64,000 bases of DNA from Chitinophaga oryzae (GTDB lineage: Bacteria; Bacteroidota; Bacteroidia; Chitinophagales; Chitinophagaceae). Shown piece by piece: positions 16,855 through 26,102 of the stretch. Numbering within the stretch: position 1 is the first letter of the stretch; each line of letters begins with the position of its first letter. Under the pieces are notes generated by a model. The model searched no databases. It was given only the letters and a program-made list of their open reading frames with translations, and was not told where the DNA came from. Made by a program: the position numbers and the translations under genes. The DNA lies in contig NZ_CP051204.2 of the NCBI RefSeq assembly GCF_012516375.2, positions 3,906,001-3,970,000 on the forward strand, read 5' to 3'.

Positions 16855-16868
16855 AGGACGGAAAAAAA

Positions 16869-16899
16869 TTGAAATCATGCGATCCATGGTTTACTTTTG
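16869..16899 (+). promoter_or_regulatory. purC promoter, Bacteroidota type
   Basis: A TTG at 16869-16871 and TACTTTTG at 16892-16899 are separated by 20 bases, which matches the TTTG-N19-21-TAnnTTTG layout. Transcription would begin about 35 bases before the purC ATG. Confidence 0.6.
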
Positions 16900-16939
16900 C
16901 ACGCAAATCAGTGATAACTCATTTTTAATTTCATAATTC

Positions 16940-17869
16940 ATGTTAGATTCAAATTTCAAATTTCCGGGTCAGACCGCCTTCTACAAAGGGAAAGTACGTG
17001 ATGTATACACCATCGAAGACAGACTGATGGTAATGGCCGTAAGCGACCGCATCTCTGCGTTCGACGTCGTTCTGCCCCGCCCTATTCCTTACAAGGGGCA
17101 GGTACTGAACCAGGTAGCCGCTATCATGCTGGAAGCTACCAAAGATATCGTGCCTAACTGGGTGAAGTCCACCCCGCTGCCGAATGTAACAATAGGTTTG
17201 AAATGCGAAACGTTCCCCGTGGAGATGGTGGTACGTGGCAACCTTACCGGCCATGCCTGGAGGACCTATAAAACCGGTCAGCGTGTACTCTGCGGCGTTA
17301 CCATGCCGGAAGGGATGAAAGAAAATGATTTCTTCCCCCAGCCGATCATTACACCTACCACCAAAGCGCACGAAGGTCATGACGAGGACATTTCCCGTGA
17401 GGAAATCATCGCGCAGGGCCTGGTGAGCAAAGAAGACTACGAGCAACTGGAAAAGTACACCCTCGCCCTGTTTGCGAGAGGTAAAGAGATGGCGGCAGAA
17501 CGCGGCCTGATCCTGGTAGATACCAAATACGAATTCGGAAAAATCGGCGATACTATCTACGTGATCGACGAAATCCATACACCGGACTCTTCCCGCTATT
17601 TCTATGCAGAAGGGTACGAAGAAAACCAGAAAGCCGGCAAGCAGCAGAAACAACTGAGCAAGGAGTTTGTGCGCGAATGGCTGATGGAAAACGGATTCCA
17701 GGGCAAAGACGGCCAACAGGTGCCTGAAATGACCGACGAGTTCATCAACAGCGTGAGCGAACGTTATATCGAGCTGTTTGAAAACATTACCGGCCGCAAA
17801 TTCGTGAAAGAAGATGTAACGCCGGAAGCAGCAGAAGCGAAAATCATCGAAGCGCTGAAACAGTTGTAA
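16940..17869 (+). CDS. purC: Phosphoribosylaminoimidazole-succinocarboxamide synthase (SAICAR synthase)
   Basis: This is the purine-pathway enzyme that joins aspartate to CAIR with ATP. The 309-residue protein is of the longer type, as in yeast and many Bacteroidota, not the ~240-residue Escherichia coli form. Typical segments are [20 protein letters not shown] (phosphate-loop region), [14 protein letters not shown] and [11 protein letters not shown]. It stands alone, without other pur genes, and has its own promoter. The stop codon overlaps the first repeat unit of the heptamer element that follows. Confidence 0.97.
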   Translation: MLDSNFKFPGQTAFYKGKVRDVYTIEDRLMVMAVSDRISAFDVVLPRPIPYKGQVLNQVAAIMLEATKDIVPNWVKSTPLPNVTIGLKCETFPVEMVVRGNLTGHAWRTYKTGQRVLCGVTMPEGMKENDFFPQPIITPTTKAHEGHDEDISREEIIAQGLVSKEDYEQLEKYTLALFARGKEMAAERGLILVDTKYEFGKIGDTIYVIDEIHTPDSSRYFYAEGYEENQKAGKQQKQLSKEFVREWLMENGFQGKDGQQVPEMTDEFINSVSERYIELFENITGRKFVKEDVTPEAAEAKIIEALKQL

Positions 17870-17977
17870 TTACGAATTACGAATTACGAATTGAGGGCTT
17901 TCTTGTAGTCAGGTTAGTTAATAACCGAGCTATGGGGGAGCCCTCAATTCGTAATTCGTAATCCGTAATTCGTAATT
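17868..17977. repeat. Heptamer-array hairpin element, locus 2
   Basis: Three copies of AATTACG (17868-17888) overlap the purC stop codon. A further arm AATTGAGGGCT (17889-17899) pairs with AGCCCTCAATT (17939-17949), and four copies of CGTAATT, one with a C variant, follow at 17950-17977. The core between the arms resembles the reverse complement of the core at locus 1, so both are copies of one interspersed element. Confidence 0.9.
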
Positions 17978-17983
17978 GAATGC

Positions 17984-17991
17984 TATTTTTG
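17984..17991 (+). promoter_or_regulatory. -7 box for the ABC exporter gene
   Basis: TATTTTTG fits TAnnTTTG and lies 17 bases before the TTG start at 18008, directly after the heptamer element. The -33 region would fall inside the repeat arm and shows no TTTG. Confidence 0.4.
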
Positions 17992-18007
17992 TGGCAAAAC
18001 TTTCCGA

Positions 18008-19804
18008 TTGAAACATCTAGCTGCGCTTAATAAATATTTCCTGGCCAACAAATGGCGCCTGATCCTTGGGTTGCTGTTTACGGCGATATCCATTGTCTTC
18101 AGCGTTTTTCAGCCTATCATGGTGCGCCAGATCTTTGACCTGCTGTCGCACAACCTGGACGAGTACCGGCTGCTCAGCGATACCGGTCTGAAGAGCGCTT
18201 TCAGGTCCAATTTCTCCCACATCCTTGCTTTTTACGGGGTGAGCATATTGATCTTCGCCCTGCTGAGCGGCTTTTTCCTGTTTCTCCAGCGGCAAACGCT
18301 CATTGTGATGAGCCGGCATATCGAATACGACCTGAAGAACGAAATCTATCAGCACTACCAGAAGCTGGACCTCAACTTTTTCAAGATGCACCGTACGGGG
18401 GACCTGATGAGCCGTATCACGGAGGATGTTTCCCGTGTACGCATGTACGTTGGCCCGGCGATTATGTATGCCTCCCGCACCCTGTTTTTGATTGTCATCA
18501 TCGTTTACCTGATGCTGGAAGTAAATCCGCTCCTCACGCTGTATACCTTGTCGCCGCTGCCTTTCCTGGCGCTGACGATCTACTATGTGAATAAAATCGT
18601 TCATCGTAAAAGCGAGAGAATACAGGCGGAGTTGTCGAACATTACATCCATCGCACAGGAGTCGTATTCCGGTATCCGGGTAATCAAATCCTATGTGCAG
18701 GAGGAGGCCAGCGGCCGGCATTTTGAAAGTGCCAGCGAAGCCTATAAGCTCAGTTCTATCAGCCTTGCCAAAACGGACGCGTTGTTTCAGCCTATCATGG
18801 CCCTGATGATAGGTCTGAGCGTGATACTTACTATTTTTATCGGGGGCTACCAGGTTATCGAGGGGAATATCACCGTTGGCAACCTTGCTGAGTTTGTGAT
18901 CTATGTGAACATGCTCATGTTCCCTTTCCTGTCTATCGGGCTGGTGGCAACGATGACACAGCGTGCCGCCGCCTCACAACAACGGATAAACGAATTTTTA
19001 AAAATCGAGCCGGATATCAAAGACGAGCCCACAGCCCGTACAGTGCAGCTGGAGGGAGCGGTGCGGCTGGAGAATGTTACGTTCACTTATCCGCATACCG
19101 GTATTACCGCGTTAAAAAACATCCATCTGCAGATAGCGCCGGGCCAGAAGGTGGCTGTGATTGGCCGTACCGGGTCCGGTAAGAGTACGCTGGCACAGCT
19201 GCTGATACGCATGTACGACCCGCAGCAGGGCCGGGTAATGCTGGATACGCACGATATCCGGTATATGCACCTGGAGCAGCTGCGCAACCAGATCAGTTAT
19301 GTGCCCCAGGATGTGTTCCTTTTCTCAGACTCCGTTGCCAATAATATCCGCTTCGGTGATCCTGCGGCCAATTTGCAGGCAGTGCAACAGGCGGCCCGGC
19401 AGGCTTCGGTGGAGAAGGATATTCTCGGCTTCAGCGAAGGGTTTGATACTGCGATAGGAGAGCGGGGCGTAACCCTCAGCGGTGGCCAGAAACAACGTAT
19501 TTCCATCGCCCGGGCGCTGGTCAAGGACCCGGACATCATGATCTTTGATGACTGTCTCTCTGCCGTGGACGCCCGTACGGAGAAAGAGATCATCGGCAAC
19601 CTTTATGCCTATCTGAAAAATAAAACAGCGGTCATCATTACCCACAGGATCTTCTCCCTGTTTGAGTTTGATAAGATCATCGTACTGGATGAAGGCAGCA
19701 TCGTGGAAGAAGGAACACATGAAGAATTATTATCATTGAATGGTTACTATGCTGAACTGTACGCAAGACAGCAATCCGGTGACGAAGAAAGTGTAACTGA
19801 ATAA
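18008..19804 (+). CDS. ABC exporter half-transporter (MsbA/Mdl-like) with Asp in place of the Walker B Glu
   Basis: The 598-residue protein starts at TTG. It has six membrane segments in the first ~310 residues and an ATP-binding domain after that. Walker A is GRTGSGKST (386-394), the signature is LSGGQ (490-494), and Walker B ends in DD (514-515), where most exporters have DE. In heterodimeric exporters such as BmrC/D or TM287/288, the subunit with this Asp carries the non-hydrolysing site. No partner subunit is encoded nearby, so it may pair with a distant gene or act as a homodimer with low activity. The substrate could be lipid or drug and cannot be told. Confidence 0.92.
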   Translation: MKHLAALNKYFLANKWRLILGLLFTAISIVFSVFQPIMVRQIFDLLSHNLDEYRLLSDTGLKSAFRSNFSHILAFYGVSILIFALLSGFFLFLQRQTLIVMSRHIEYDLKNEIYQHYQKLDLNFFKMHRTGDLMSRITEDVSRVRMYVGPAIMYASRTLFLIVIIVYLMLEVNPLLTLYTLSPLPFLALTIYYVNKIVHRKSERIQAELSNITSIAQESYSGIRVIKSYVQEEASGRHFESASEAYKLSSISLAKTDALFQPIMALMIGLSVILTIFIGGYQVIEGNITVGNLAEFVIYVNMLMFPFLSIGLVATMTQRAAASQQRINEFLKIEPDIKDEPTARTVQLEGAVRLENVTFTYPHTGITALKNIHLQIAPGQKVAVIGRTGSGKSTLAQLLIRMYDPQQGRVMLDTHDIRYMHLEQLRNQISYVPQDVFLFSDSVANNIRFGDPAANLQAVQQAARQASVEKDILGFSEGFDTAIGERGVTLSGGQKQRISIARALVKDPDIMIFDDCLSAVDARTEKEIIGNLYAYLKNKTAVIITHRIFSLFEFDKIIVLDEGSIVEEGTHEELLSLNGYYAELYARQQSGDEESVTE

Positions 19805-19882
19805 CAATCACACTCTTGTATAGTCTCTGCCACGGCCTGTTACAGCCCGGTTTTATGATTTTTCAAAATCATTTAAAAATAT

Positions 19883-19912
19883 TTTGATATTTGTAAAACA
19901 ATAGTATATTTG
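19883..19912 (+). promoter_or_regulatory. Strong Bacteroidota promoter before the DUF3276 gene
   Basis: TTTG at 19883-19886 and TATATTTG at 19905-19912 are 18 bases apart, close to the consensus spacing, in a very AT-rich region. The gene starts 50 bases downstream. Confidence 0.65.
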
Positions 19913-19961
19913 TTCCTTATTGTAACAGGATTTGATTCGTTAACACTTAAATCTATCAACT

Positions 19962-20393
19962 GTGGCGTACGAAAACACCAATCAACAGGAAAGAAACAAT
20001 GATAGCATCTTTTCTAAACGATTGAAAGCGGGCAAAAGAAGGACATACTTCTTTGATGTAAAGACCACTCGGGGAAACGATTACTTTCTGACCATCACAG
20101 AAAGTAAAAAACGTTTTAATGACAACGGTTATGACAGGCACAAAGTATTCCTGTACAAGGAAGACTTTAACAAGTTCCTGAACGCGCTGACCGAAACCAT
20201 CAACTACGTTAAAACTGAGTTGATGCCCGATTTTGATTTTGATGCCTACAATCACGATTATGTGCAGGAAGACCAGGACGAAACAGAAGGCGACAGCGAG
20301 GTAACCCGTACCGCTGAAGTAGTTGCCGCTGCAGCTCCGATTGCGGCGTCCGCCCAGGCTTCACATAGCGCTGACGAGGTAGACAAATGGTAA
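19962..20393 (+). CDS. DUF3276 / PUR-alpha-like nucleic-acid-binding protein
   Basis: The 143-residue protein begins with a GTG codon. Residues ~15-90 match the PUR-domain family DUF3276, with segments FSKRLKAGKRRTYFFDVK, RGNDYFLTITESKKRF and HKVFLYKEDFNKFLNAL. The family includes the Borrelia regulator BpuR and related single-stranded DNA/RNA binders. The C-terminal ~50 residues are acidic, then alanine-rich, and probably disordered. It is a single gene with a strong upstream promoter and a very stable bidirectional terminator after it, so it is probably expressed at a high level. The target nucleic acid is unknown. Confidence 0.88.
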   Translation: MAYENTNQQERNNDSIFSKRLKAGKRRTYFFDVKTTRGNDYFLTITESKKRFNDNGYDRHKVFLYKEDFNKFLNALTETINYVKTELMPDFDFDAYNHDYVQEDQDETEGDSEVTRTAEVVAAAAPIAASAQASHSADEVDKW

Positions 20394-20454
20394 CTGTGAT
20401 TCCCCTGATTTCCGCTGATTACATGATGAAGGAGTCACCGTCGTATTAAGTTAT

Positions 20455-20498
20455 AAAAGAGCATCGCCCACTGAACTTTCAGTGGGCGATGCTCTTTT
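20455..20498. terminator. Bidirectional terminator, 20-bp perfect stem
   Basis: The arm 20455-20474 pairs without mismatch with 20479-20498 around the loop ACTT, with A4 and T4 at the two ends. It lies between the convergent DUF3276 and pgi genes. Confidence 0.9.
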
Positions 20499-20513
20499 AT
20501 GTATGGCCTTGCA

Positions 20514-22169
20514 CTATTGTTTTCTCAGCGCCTTGTAGGCATTGATCAGGCCATTCGTGCTGGCGTCGTGGTTAGCGATGTAATCCTCATTCTGCAGCTC
20601 CGGAAGAATTTTGCCGGCCAGTTGTTTGCCCAGTTCCACGCCCCATTGATCGAAGCTGTAGATATTCCAGATAACACCCTGTACAAAAATTTTGTGCTCA
20701 TAGAATGCGATCAGCATACCCAGGGAACGCGGCGTGATCTGTTTCAGCAGGAAAGAGTTGGACGGACGGTTGCCGGTAAACACTTTATATGGCAGCACCC
20801 GTTTGATCTCTTCTTCGGAAGTGTTGGCTTTCTGCAGTTCCGCTAACACTTCTGCTTCGGTTTTGCCGTTCATGAGCGCCTCCGTTTGTGCGAAGAAGTT
20901 AGACAGCAGCTTTACATGATGGTCACCGATAGGGTTGTGGCTGATGGCCGGTGCGATAAAATCGCATGGAATGAGCCGGGTGCCCTGGTGGATCAGCTGG
21001 TAGAACGCATGCTGGCCGTTGGTACCGGGCTCGCCCCATACGATCGGACCGGTTTCGTACTGTACGGGGGTGCCGTTGCGGTCCACATGTTTACCGTTGC
21101 TTTCCATATTGCCTTGCTGGAAGTAAGCCGCGAAGCGGTGCATGTACTGATCATAAGGCAGGATGGCTTCTGTGGCGGCGCCGAGGAAGTTGCCGTTCCA
21201 GAGGCCTACCAGCGCCATGATGGCGGGGATGTTGCGGTCCAGCGGCGTCCGGGTGAAGTGGTTGTCTGCCGCATGTGCACCGTTGAGCAGTTCCGTGAAG
21301 TTTTCATAACCGATGGTCAGCGCAATAGACAGGCCGATAGCGGACCACAGGGAGTAGCGGCCGCCAACCCAATCCCAGAATTCAAACATGTTATTGGGAT
21401 CGATGCCGAAAGCCGTCACGGCTTTTTCATTGGTGGACAACGCCACAAAATGTTTGGCGACAAATTTTTCGTCTTTGGCATGTTCGAGGAACCAGTTACG
21501 CGCGGTATGTGCGTTGGTCATGGTTTCCTGCGTGGTGAATGTTTTGGACGCGATGAGGAAGAGGGTTTCGTCAGGTGTTACCTGCTTCAGTGTTTCCACG
21601 ATATGCGTACCGTCCACATTGGACACGAAGTGGGGCTGTATGCCCGGCTTCCAGTAGGGCTTCAGCGCTTCGGTCACCATCACCGGGCCCAGGTCGGAGC
21701 CACCGATGCCGATGTTGACAATATAACGTATAGGCTTGCCCGTATAACCTTTCCATTCTCCGGAGTGTACCTGCCGGCAGATATGGTCCATCTTGTTGAG
21801 CACGCCCAGTACGTCCGGCATTACGTCGCGGCCGTCGAGCATTACCGGTTTGCCGGAGAAGTTGCGCAGCGCGGTATGCAGCACGGCGCGGTTTTCCGTG
21901 AAGTTGATCTTCTCCGCACCGAACATCGCCTGGATGGCGCTATTTACGCCGCATTCATCGGCCAGCGACAAGAGCAGGGCGCGCGTATCTTCTGTGATCA
22001 GGTTTTTGGAATAGTCGAACAGGGTGTCTTCCAGTTGAAGCGAAAACGTTTTGAAACGTTCCTGGTCTTCCATAAACAAGGCACGCATCTGTACCTTTTT
22101 CATTTCGTCGGCATGTTTCAACAATGCCTGCCACGCTTTGGTGGCTACTGGACTGGTAGATGGAAACAT
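20514..22169 (-). CDS. pgi: Glucose-6-phosphate isomerase
   Basis: The 551-residue protein is a full-length phosphoglucose isomerase, the cytoplasmic enzyme that interconverts glucose-6-phosphate and fructose-6-phosphate. Signature stretches are [39 protein letters not shown], the segment [15 protein letters not shown] with the catalytic region, and [18 protein letters not shown]. The length matches the Escherichia coli type (549 residues). It shares a terminator with the convergent gene upstream in coordinates. The TspO-like gene upstream lies 45 bases away on the same strand and may be co-transcribed, though no functional link is evident. Confidence 0.97.
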   Translation of the reverse strand: MFPSTSPVATKAWQALLKHADEMKKVQMRALFMEDQERFKTFSLQLEDTLFDYSKNLITEDTRALLLSLADECGVNSAIQAMFGAEKINFTENRAVLHTALRNFSGKPVMLDGRDVMPDVLGVLNKMDHICRQVHSGEWKGYTGKPIRYIVNIGIGGSDLGPVMVTEALKPYWKPGIQPHFVSNVDGTHIVETLKQVTPDETLFLIASKTFTTQETMTNAHTARNWFLEHAKDEKFVAKHFVALSTNEKAVTAFGIDPNNMFEFWDWVGGRYSLWSAIGLSIALTIGYENFTELLNGAHAADNHFTRTPLDRNIPAIMALVGLWNGNFLGAATEAILPYDQYMHRFAAYFQQGNMESNGKHVDRNGTPVQYETGPIVWGEPGTNGQHAFYQLIHQGTRLIPCDFIAPAISHNPIGDHHVKLLSNFFAQTEALMNGKTEAEVLAELQKANTSEEEIKRVLPYKVFTGNRPSNSFLLKQITPRSLGMLIAFYEHKIFVQGVIWNIYSFDQWGVELGKQLAGKILPELQNEDYIANHDASTNGLINAYKALRKQ

Positions 22170-22214
22170 ATAATAGCTTTAGTTAATTGCGCATCAAAAA
22201 TAATCTTTTACTTT

Positions 22215-23021
22215 TTAAGATCTGGGTTTCCTGTATAAATGCCAGGAAATTGCGATGGCGATAATACCTATAGCTATGATGCAACTGTGGATGATGGGTT
22301 GTTGTTCGGGGATACCGGCTTCCCGTCTTTTCACAACGATACCGTAGAACGCCCATACCGCTACCAGCGCATGCAGGATATTGTTACGCCGGAATATCAT
22401 CCCTATGCTGATCAGCGTGCCCAGCGCGATCATGCTGATGGTCCACCATACCTGGAAGGTGACGCTGCCGGTCCACCCCGCATACACCAGCAGGGTAGTG
22501 ATGTTGGCAAGCGTGGCGATGCTGATCCATCCGAGATAAATACTGAAGGGCACATGGATAAACAACTTCTCCGCCATGCCGGGATTACTGCGGCCAATGC
22601 CGAAGTTCACATGAATGATAAAAAGCGCTGCAAGCAGAATCAGGATGAGCCCTACGGTGACCGGTATCAGTTCGTAATGCCAGGCGAAAAGCCAGGTAGC
22701 GTTTACCACGCAGCTGATCAGGAACCATTCCTTCATGGCGCCCATCAGGCGTGCCAGCGTGGCGGGACGTTTGCCTGAGAAAGCCAGCCATAGCTGATAA
22801 ATCACAAAGCACGACAATGAAAGGTAAATAAGGCTCCAGATAGAAAAGGTGAAACCCGCCGGTGCAAAGAGATTGGGGTATTCATCGGATATTTCCCCGG
22901 TATTTTTACCGTTGATGGGCAGCAACCATGACAGCGCATTGGTGGCTATCATAAGCACAAAAGCGAGGGTGTTGAATACCGATTTGTTTTTATAGTGAAG
23001 GGTTTCATGGGCTACCATCAT
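22215..23021 (-). CDS. TspO/MBR-related tryptophan-rich membrane protein (long form)
   Basis: The 268-residue protein is strongly hydrophobic with about seven membrane segments. Conserved-looking parts are LFAPAGFTFSIWSLIYLSL, a tryptophan-rich section VVNATWLFAWHYEL and IYLGWISIATLANI. These match the TspO/MBR-like tryptophan-rich family, but the protein is longer than classic five-helix TspO (~160 residues) and belongs to the long branch found in Bacteroidota and fungi. Classic TspO binds tetrapyrroles; whether the long branch does so is not established. It is divergent from prfB. Confidence 0.75.
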   Translation of the reverse strand: MMVAHETLHYKNKSVFNTLAFVLMIATNALSWLLPINGKNTGEISDEYPNLFAPAGFTFSIWSLIYLSLSCFVIYQLWLAFSGKRPATLARLMGAMKEWFLISCVVNATWLFAWHYELIPVTVGLILILLAALFIIHVNFGIGRSNPGMAEKLFIHVPFSIYLGWISIATLANITTLLVYAGWTGSVTFQVWWTISMIALGTLISIGMIFRRNNILHALVAVWAFYGIVVKRREAGIPEQQPIIHSCIIAIGIIAIAISWHLYRKPRS

Positions 23022-23171
23022 TGTAATAGGAACTTTTTTTAATATTATTTGAAAATATTACCGATGTGGTTTCCCGCTCCTGCTGCAAAAATTATGCTAA
23101 AGGTATGTTAAAGGATCGCAGCAGCGTTCCGTAGAATTGTGAATACATTAGCAGAATTGCACATTTTTACA

Positions 23172-23179
23172 TACATTTG
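23172..23179 (+). promoter_or_regulatory. -7 box next to the prfB start
   Basis: TACATTTG fits TAnnTTTG and lies only 6 bases before the prfB ATG at 23186, so the transcript could be nearly leaderless. No good -33 element is seen. Confidence 0.4.
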
Positions 23180-23185
23180 CCCGCT

Positions 23186-24281
23186 ATGACAGCAGAGCAA
23201 CTTAAAGCTATGAGGGACCGTCTTTATGTCCTGGGAGGTTTTCTTTAACGTCCCTGACCGCATAGCTAAAATCGAAAACGACAAACAACTGAGCCTGGCC
23301 CCCGGATTCTGGGATGATAACGCCAGGGCGACTTCTATCCTGAAGGAAATTAAGGTAAACAAATATTGGGTAGACCTGTACGACAATGTGCATACCGCCA
23401 TTGAAGACAGCAGCGTGCTCAATGATTTCTTTAAAGAAGGAGAGGCAACGGAAGAAGAGGTAGAGCAGGCCTACAGCACTGCGTTGACCGCTTTGGAAGA
23501 CCTTGAGTTCAAATCCACCCTGAACCAGCCGGAAGACGAGATGCCGGCGGTATTGACCATCAACTCGGGCGCCGGTGGTACTGAAAGCCAGGACTGGGCT
23601 GAAATGCTGCTGCGCATGTACCGCATGTACGGTGAAAAACAGGGATGGAAAGTATCAGAAATCGACACGCAATACGGCGATGGCGCCGGCATCAAATCCG
23701 CCACCCTGGAGTTCGACGGCGATTTTGCCTACGGACACCTGAAAGCGGAAAGCGGTGTACACCGGCTGGTACGTATTTCGCCCTTCGACTCAAACGCCCG
23801 CAGGCACACCTCTTTCGCTTCCGTGTATGTGTACCCGTTAGTGAACGACACGATCGAGATCGCCGTTAACCCTGCCGACCTGGAATGGGAATTCTACCGG
23901 TCGGGCGGTAAAGGCGGACAGAACGTGAACAAGGTGGAAACAGCCGTGCGCCTGAAACACATCCCTTCCGGCATTATCATCGAATGCCAGCAGGCACGTA
24001 CGCAGGGAGAGAACCGCGAAAAAGCGCTCACCATGCTGAAATCACGCCTGTACGAAGAGGAACTCAGGAAACGCGAAGAGCTGAAAAACGCCGCCAATGC
24101 CAACAAACGTAAGATCGAATGGGGCTCCCAGATAAGGTCTTATGTGTTCCATCCTTACAAAATGATCAAAGACCACCGTACCGACTTTGAAGTGGGTAAC
24201 GTGGGACCGGTCATGGACGGTGAGCTGAACGGTTTTATCAAGGCTTACCTGATGATGCAGAAGGAAGAGGACAATAATTGA
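23186..24281 (+). CDS. prfB: Peptide chain release factor 2, made by programmed +1 frameshift
   Basis: RF2 ends translation at UGA and UAA. The gene starts at the ATG at 23186 and reads 20 codons ([11 protein letters not shown]...LGGFL) to an in-frame TAA at 23246-23248. A GGAGGT at 23234-23239 stands three bases before the CTT (23243-23245), so the layout is that of the RF2 autoregulatory shift site: internal Shine-Dalgarno, CTT, stop codon, C. Skipping one base (T23246) puts the ribosome into the long frame that begins [12 protein letters not shown] and runs to 24281. The rest has the SPF specificity motif and GGQ (GGKGGQNVN). The internal ATG at 23226 is not the true start. The stop at the shift site is UAA instead of the usual UGA. 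A terminator follows. Confidence 0.93.
23234..23249 (+). promoter_or_regulatory. prfB programmed +1 frameshift signal
   Basis: The order is GGAGGT, TTT, CTT, TAA, C. It matches the RF2 frameshift cassette in element order and spacing, but the stop codon is TAA. Confidence 0.85.
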
Positions 24282-24306
24282 TAATGATAGGTAAATAATT
24301 AATAGG

Positions 24307-24352
24307 TTTCTGCTGCAAATTTGACCGTAAATTTGCAGCGGAAACTTTTTTT
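24307..24352 (+). terminator. prfB terminator
   Basis: An 11-bp perfect stem (24312-24322 with 24329-24339, loop GACCGT) extends through TTTC/GAAA flanks and is followed by seven T. Confidence 0.85.
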
Positions 24353-24383
24353 GTTAATAGATACACCAACAAAATCTGAGGAA

Positions 24384-26015
24384 ATGAATACAGGATATTT
24401 TCAATACGCTGCACCTGCTAATGAGCCCGTGTTGAGTTATGCACCCGGTTCCCCGGAAAGAGCTGCGCTGAAAAAGCAATTGGCAGCATTTAAAGCTGAA
24501 GTGGCAGATATCCCGATGTATATCGGTGGTAAGGAAGTCCGTACCGGCAACACGGTAGACCTGCGCCCGCCGCATGAAATCAAGCACAAGTTGGGTCATT
24601 TTCATCAGGGAGACGCTTCCCACGTGAAAGCAGCCATCGCTGCCGCACTGGAAGCACGTGAGAAATGGGCGAATATGGACTGGGAAACACGTGCCGGCAT
24701 CTTCCTGCGCGCTGCCGACCTGATCGCTACCAAATACCGTTTCCACATGAACGCGGCCACCATGCTCGGTCAGAGTAAGAACGCCTACCAGGCTGAGATC
24801 GACAGCGCCTGCGAACTGATCGATTTCCTCCGTTACAATGTACACTTCCTGAGCGAAATATACCGTCAACAGCCGGTGAGCGCCCCGCTGACCCACAACC
24901 GTGTGGAGTACCGTCCGCTCGAAGGTTTCGTACTGGCAGTAACGCCTTTCAACTTCAGCGCCATCGCCGGCAACCTGCCTACCTCCGCTGCCATGTGCGG
25001 TAACGTAGTGGTATGGAAACCTGCCAATACACAGGTGTTTGCAGCGAATATGTTCATGAAAATCATGATCGAGGCCGGTCTGCCTGAAGGCGTGATCAAC
25101 CTCGTTTACGCCGGCGGCCCGCTGATCGGCGATATCTGCTTTGCCGATCCTCACTTTGCCGGCATCCACTTCACCGGTTCCACCGGCGTGTTCCAGACCA
25201 TGTGGAAAACCATCGGCGAAAACATCCACAAGTACAAAACCTATCCGCGCATCGTGGGTGAAACAGGCGGTAAAGACTTCGTGGTGATACACAAATCTGC
25301 CGATGTGGACACCTCCGTGACCGCACTCGCCCGCGGCGCCTTCGAATACCAGGGCCAGAAATGCTCTGCCGCCTCCCGTGCATACATACCAAGCAATCTT
25401 GCCGACCAGATAAAATCCAAACTGGTTGCTGAACTGAAAACCATGAAAATGGGCACCACAGAAGACTTCAGCAACTTCATCAACGCCGTCATCGATGAAC
25501 GCTCTTTCGATAAGATCGCTCAGTACATCGACAACGCTAAAAATGATCCCAAAGCGAAAATCATCGCCGGCGGCAACTACAACAAATCTGAAGGTTACTT
25601 CGTTGAACCTACTGTCATCGAAACCACCGATCCTAACTACGTGACCATGTGCGAAGAGATCTTCGGCCCCGTATTAACGATCTATGTTTATGACGGTGAA
25701 AAATTTGAAGACGTCCTGCAGACGGTAGACAGCACCTCCGAATACGCCCTCACCGGCGCTATCATCGCGCAGGACCGCTACGCCGTGGAACTGGCCACCC
25801 GGAAACTGGTGAACAGCGCAGGCAACTTCTATATCAATGACAAACCTACCGGCGCAGTAGTAGGCCAGCAGCCCTTCGGCGGCGCCCGCGCTTCCGGCAC
25901 CAACGACAAAGCCGGTTCCATGCTGAACCTGTACCGTTGGCTGAGCGCCAGAAGCATCAAAGAAACTTTCGTTCCGGCTACCGACTACCGGTACCCGTTC
26001 CTGAAAGAAGCATAA
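24384..26015 (+). CDS. pruA: L-glutamate gamma-semialdehyde (pyrroline-5-carboxylate) dehydrogenase
   Basis: The enzyme oxidises glutamate semialdehyde to glutamate with NAD, the second step of proline breakdown. I start it at the ATG at 24384, where family homology begins (MNTGYFQYAAPANEPV). An in-frame ATG at 24321 lies inside the prfB terminator. The 543-residue length matches the family. Catalytic C327 sits in YQGQKCSAASRAY and the general-base glutamate in GETGGKDFVVIH. No proline dehydrogenase gene is adjacent, and there is no fused PutA domain. A strong terminator follows. Confidence 0.95.
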   Translation: MNTGYFQYAAPANEPVLSYAPGSPERAALKKQLAAFKAEVADIPMYIGGKEVRTGNTVDLRPPHEIKHKLGHFHQGDASHVKAAIAAALEAREKWANMDWETRAGIFLRAADLIATKYRFHMNAATMLGQSKNAYQAEIDSACELIDFLRYNVHFLSEIYRQQPVSAPLTHNRVEYRPLEGFVLAVTPFNFSAIAGNLPTSAAMCGNVVVWKPANTQVFAANMFMKIMIEAGLPEGVINLVYAGGPLIGDICFADPHFAGIHFTGSTGVFQTMWKTIGENIHKYKTYPRIVGETGGKDFVVIHKSADVDTSVTALARGAFEYQGQKCSAASRAYIPSNLADQIKSKLVAELKTMKMGTTEDFSNFINAVIDERSFDKIAQYIDNAKNDPKAKIIAGGNYNKSEGYFVEPTVIETTDPNYVTMCEEIFGPVLTIYVYDGEKFEDVLQTVDSTSEYALTGAIIAQDRYAVELATRKLVNSAGNFYINDKPTGAVVGQQPFGGARASGTNDKAGSMLNLYRWLSARSIKETFVPATDYRYPFLKEA

Positions 26016-26039
26016 AAACTTCAAATGTTCATGATAAAC

Positions 26040-26070
26040 AAAGGCGATGAATGTTTATTCATCGCCTTTT
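26040..26070 (+). terminator. pruA terminator
   Basis: A 12-bp perfect stem (AAAGGCGATGAA with its complement) around a 6-base loop ends in TTTT. Confidence 0.85.
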
Positions 26071-26102
26071 ACTTATTTTGTAAATGAAACAAACGCCCGG
26101 AC

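Noticed and set aside
20886..22238. 450-codon plus-strand frame opposite pgi
   Set aside because: It covers most of the conserved pgi gene in antisense and shows no domain.
23226..24281. prfB starting at the internal ATG 23226
   Set aside because: This would drop the 20-codon first segment and the frameshift cassette, which are both typical of RF2.
24354..25292. 312-codon minus-strand frame inside pruA
   Set aside because: It is antisense to the catalytic core of the dehydrogenase and has no recognisable content.
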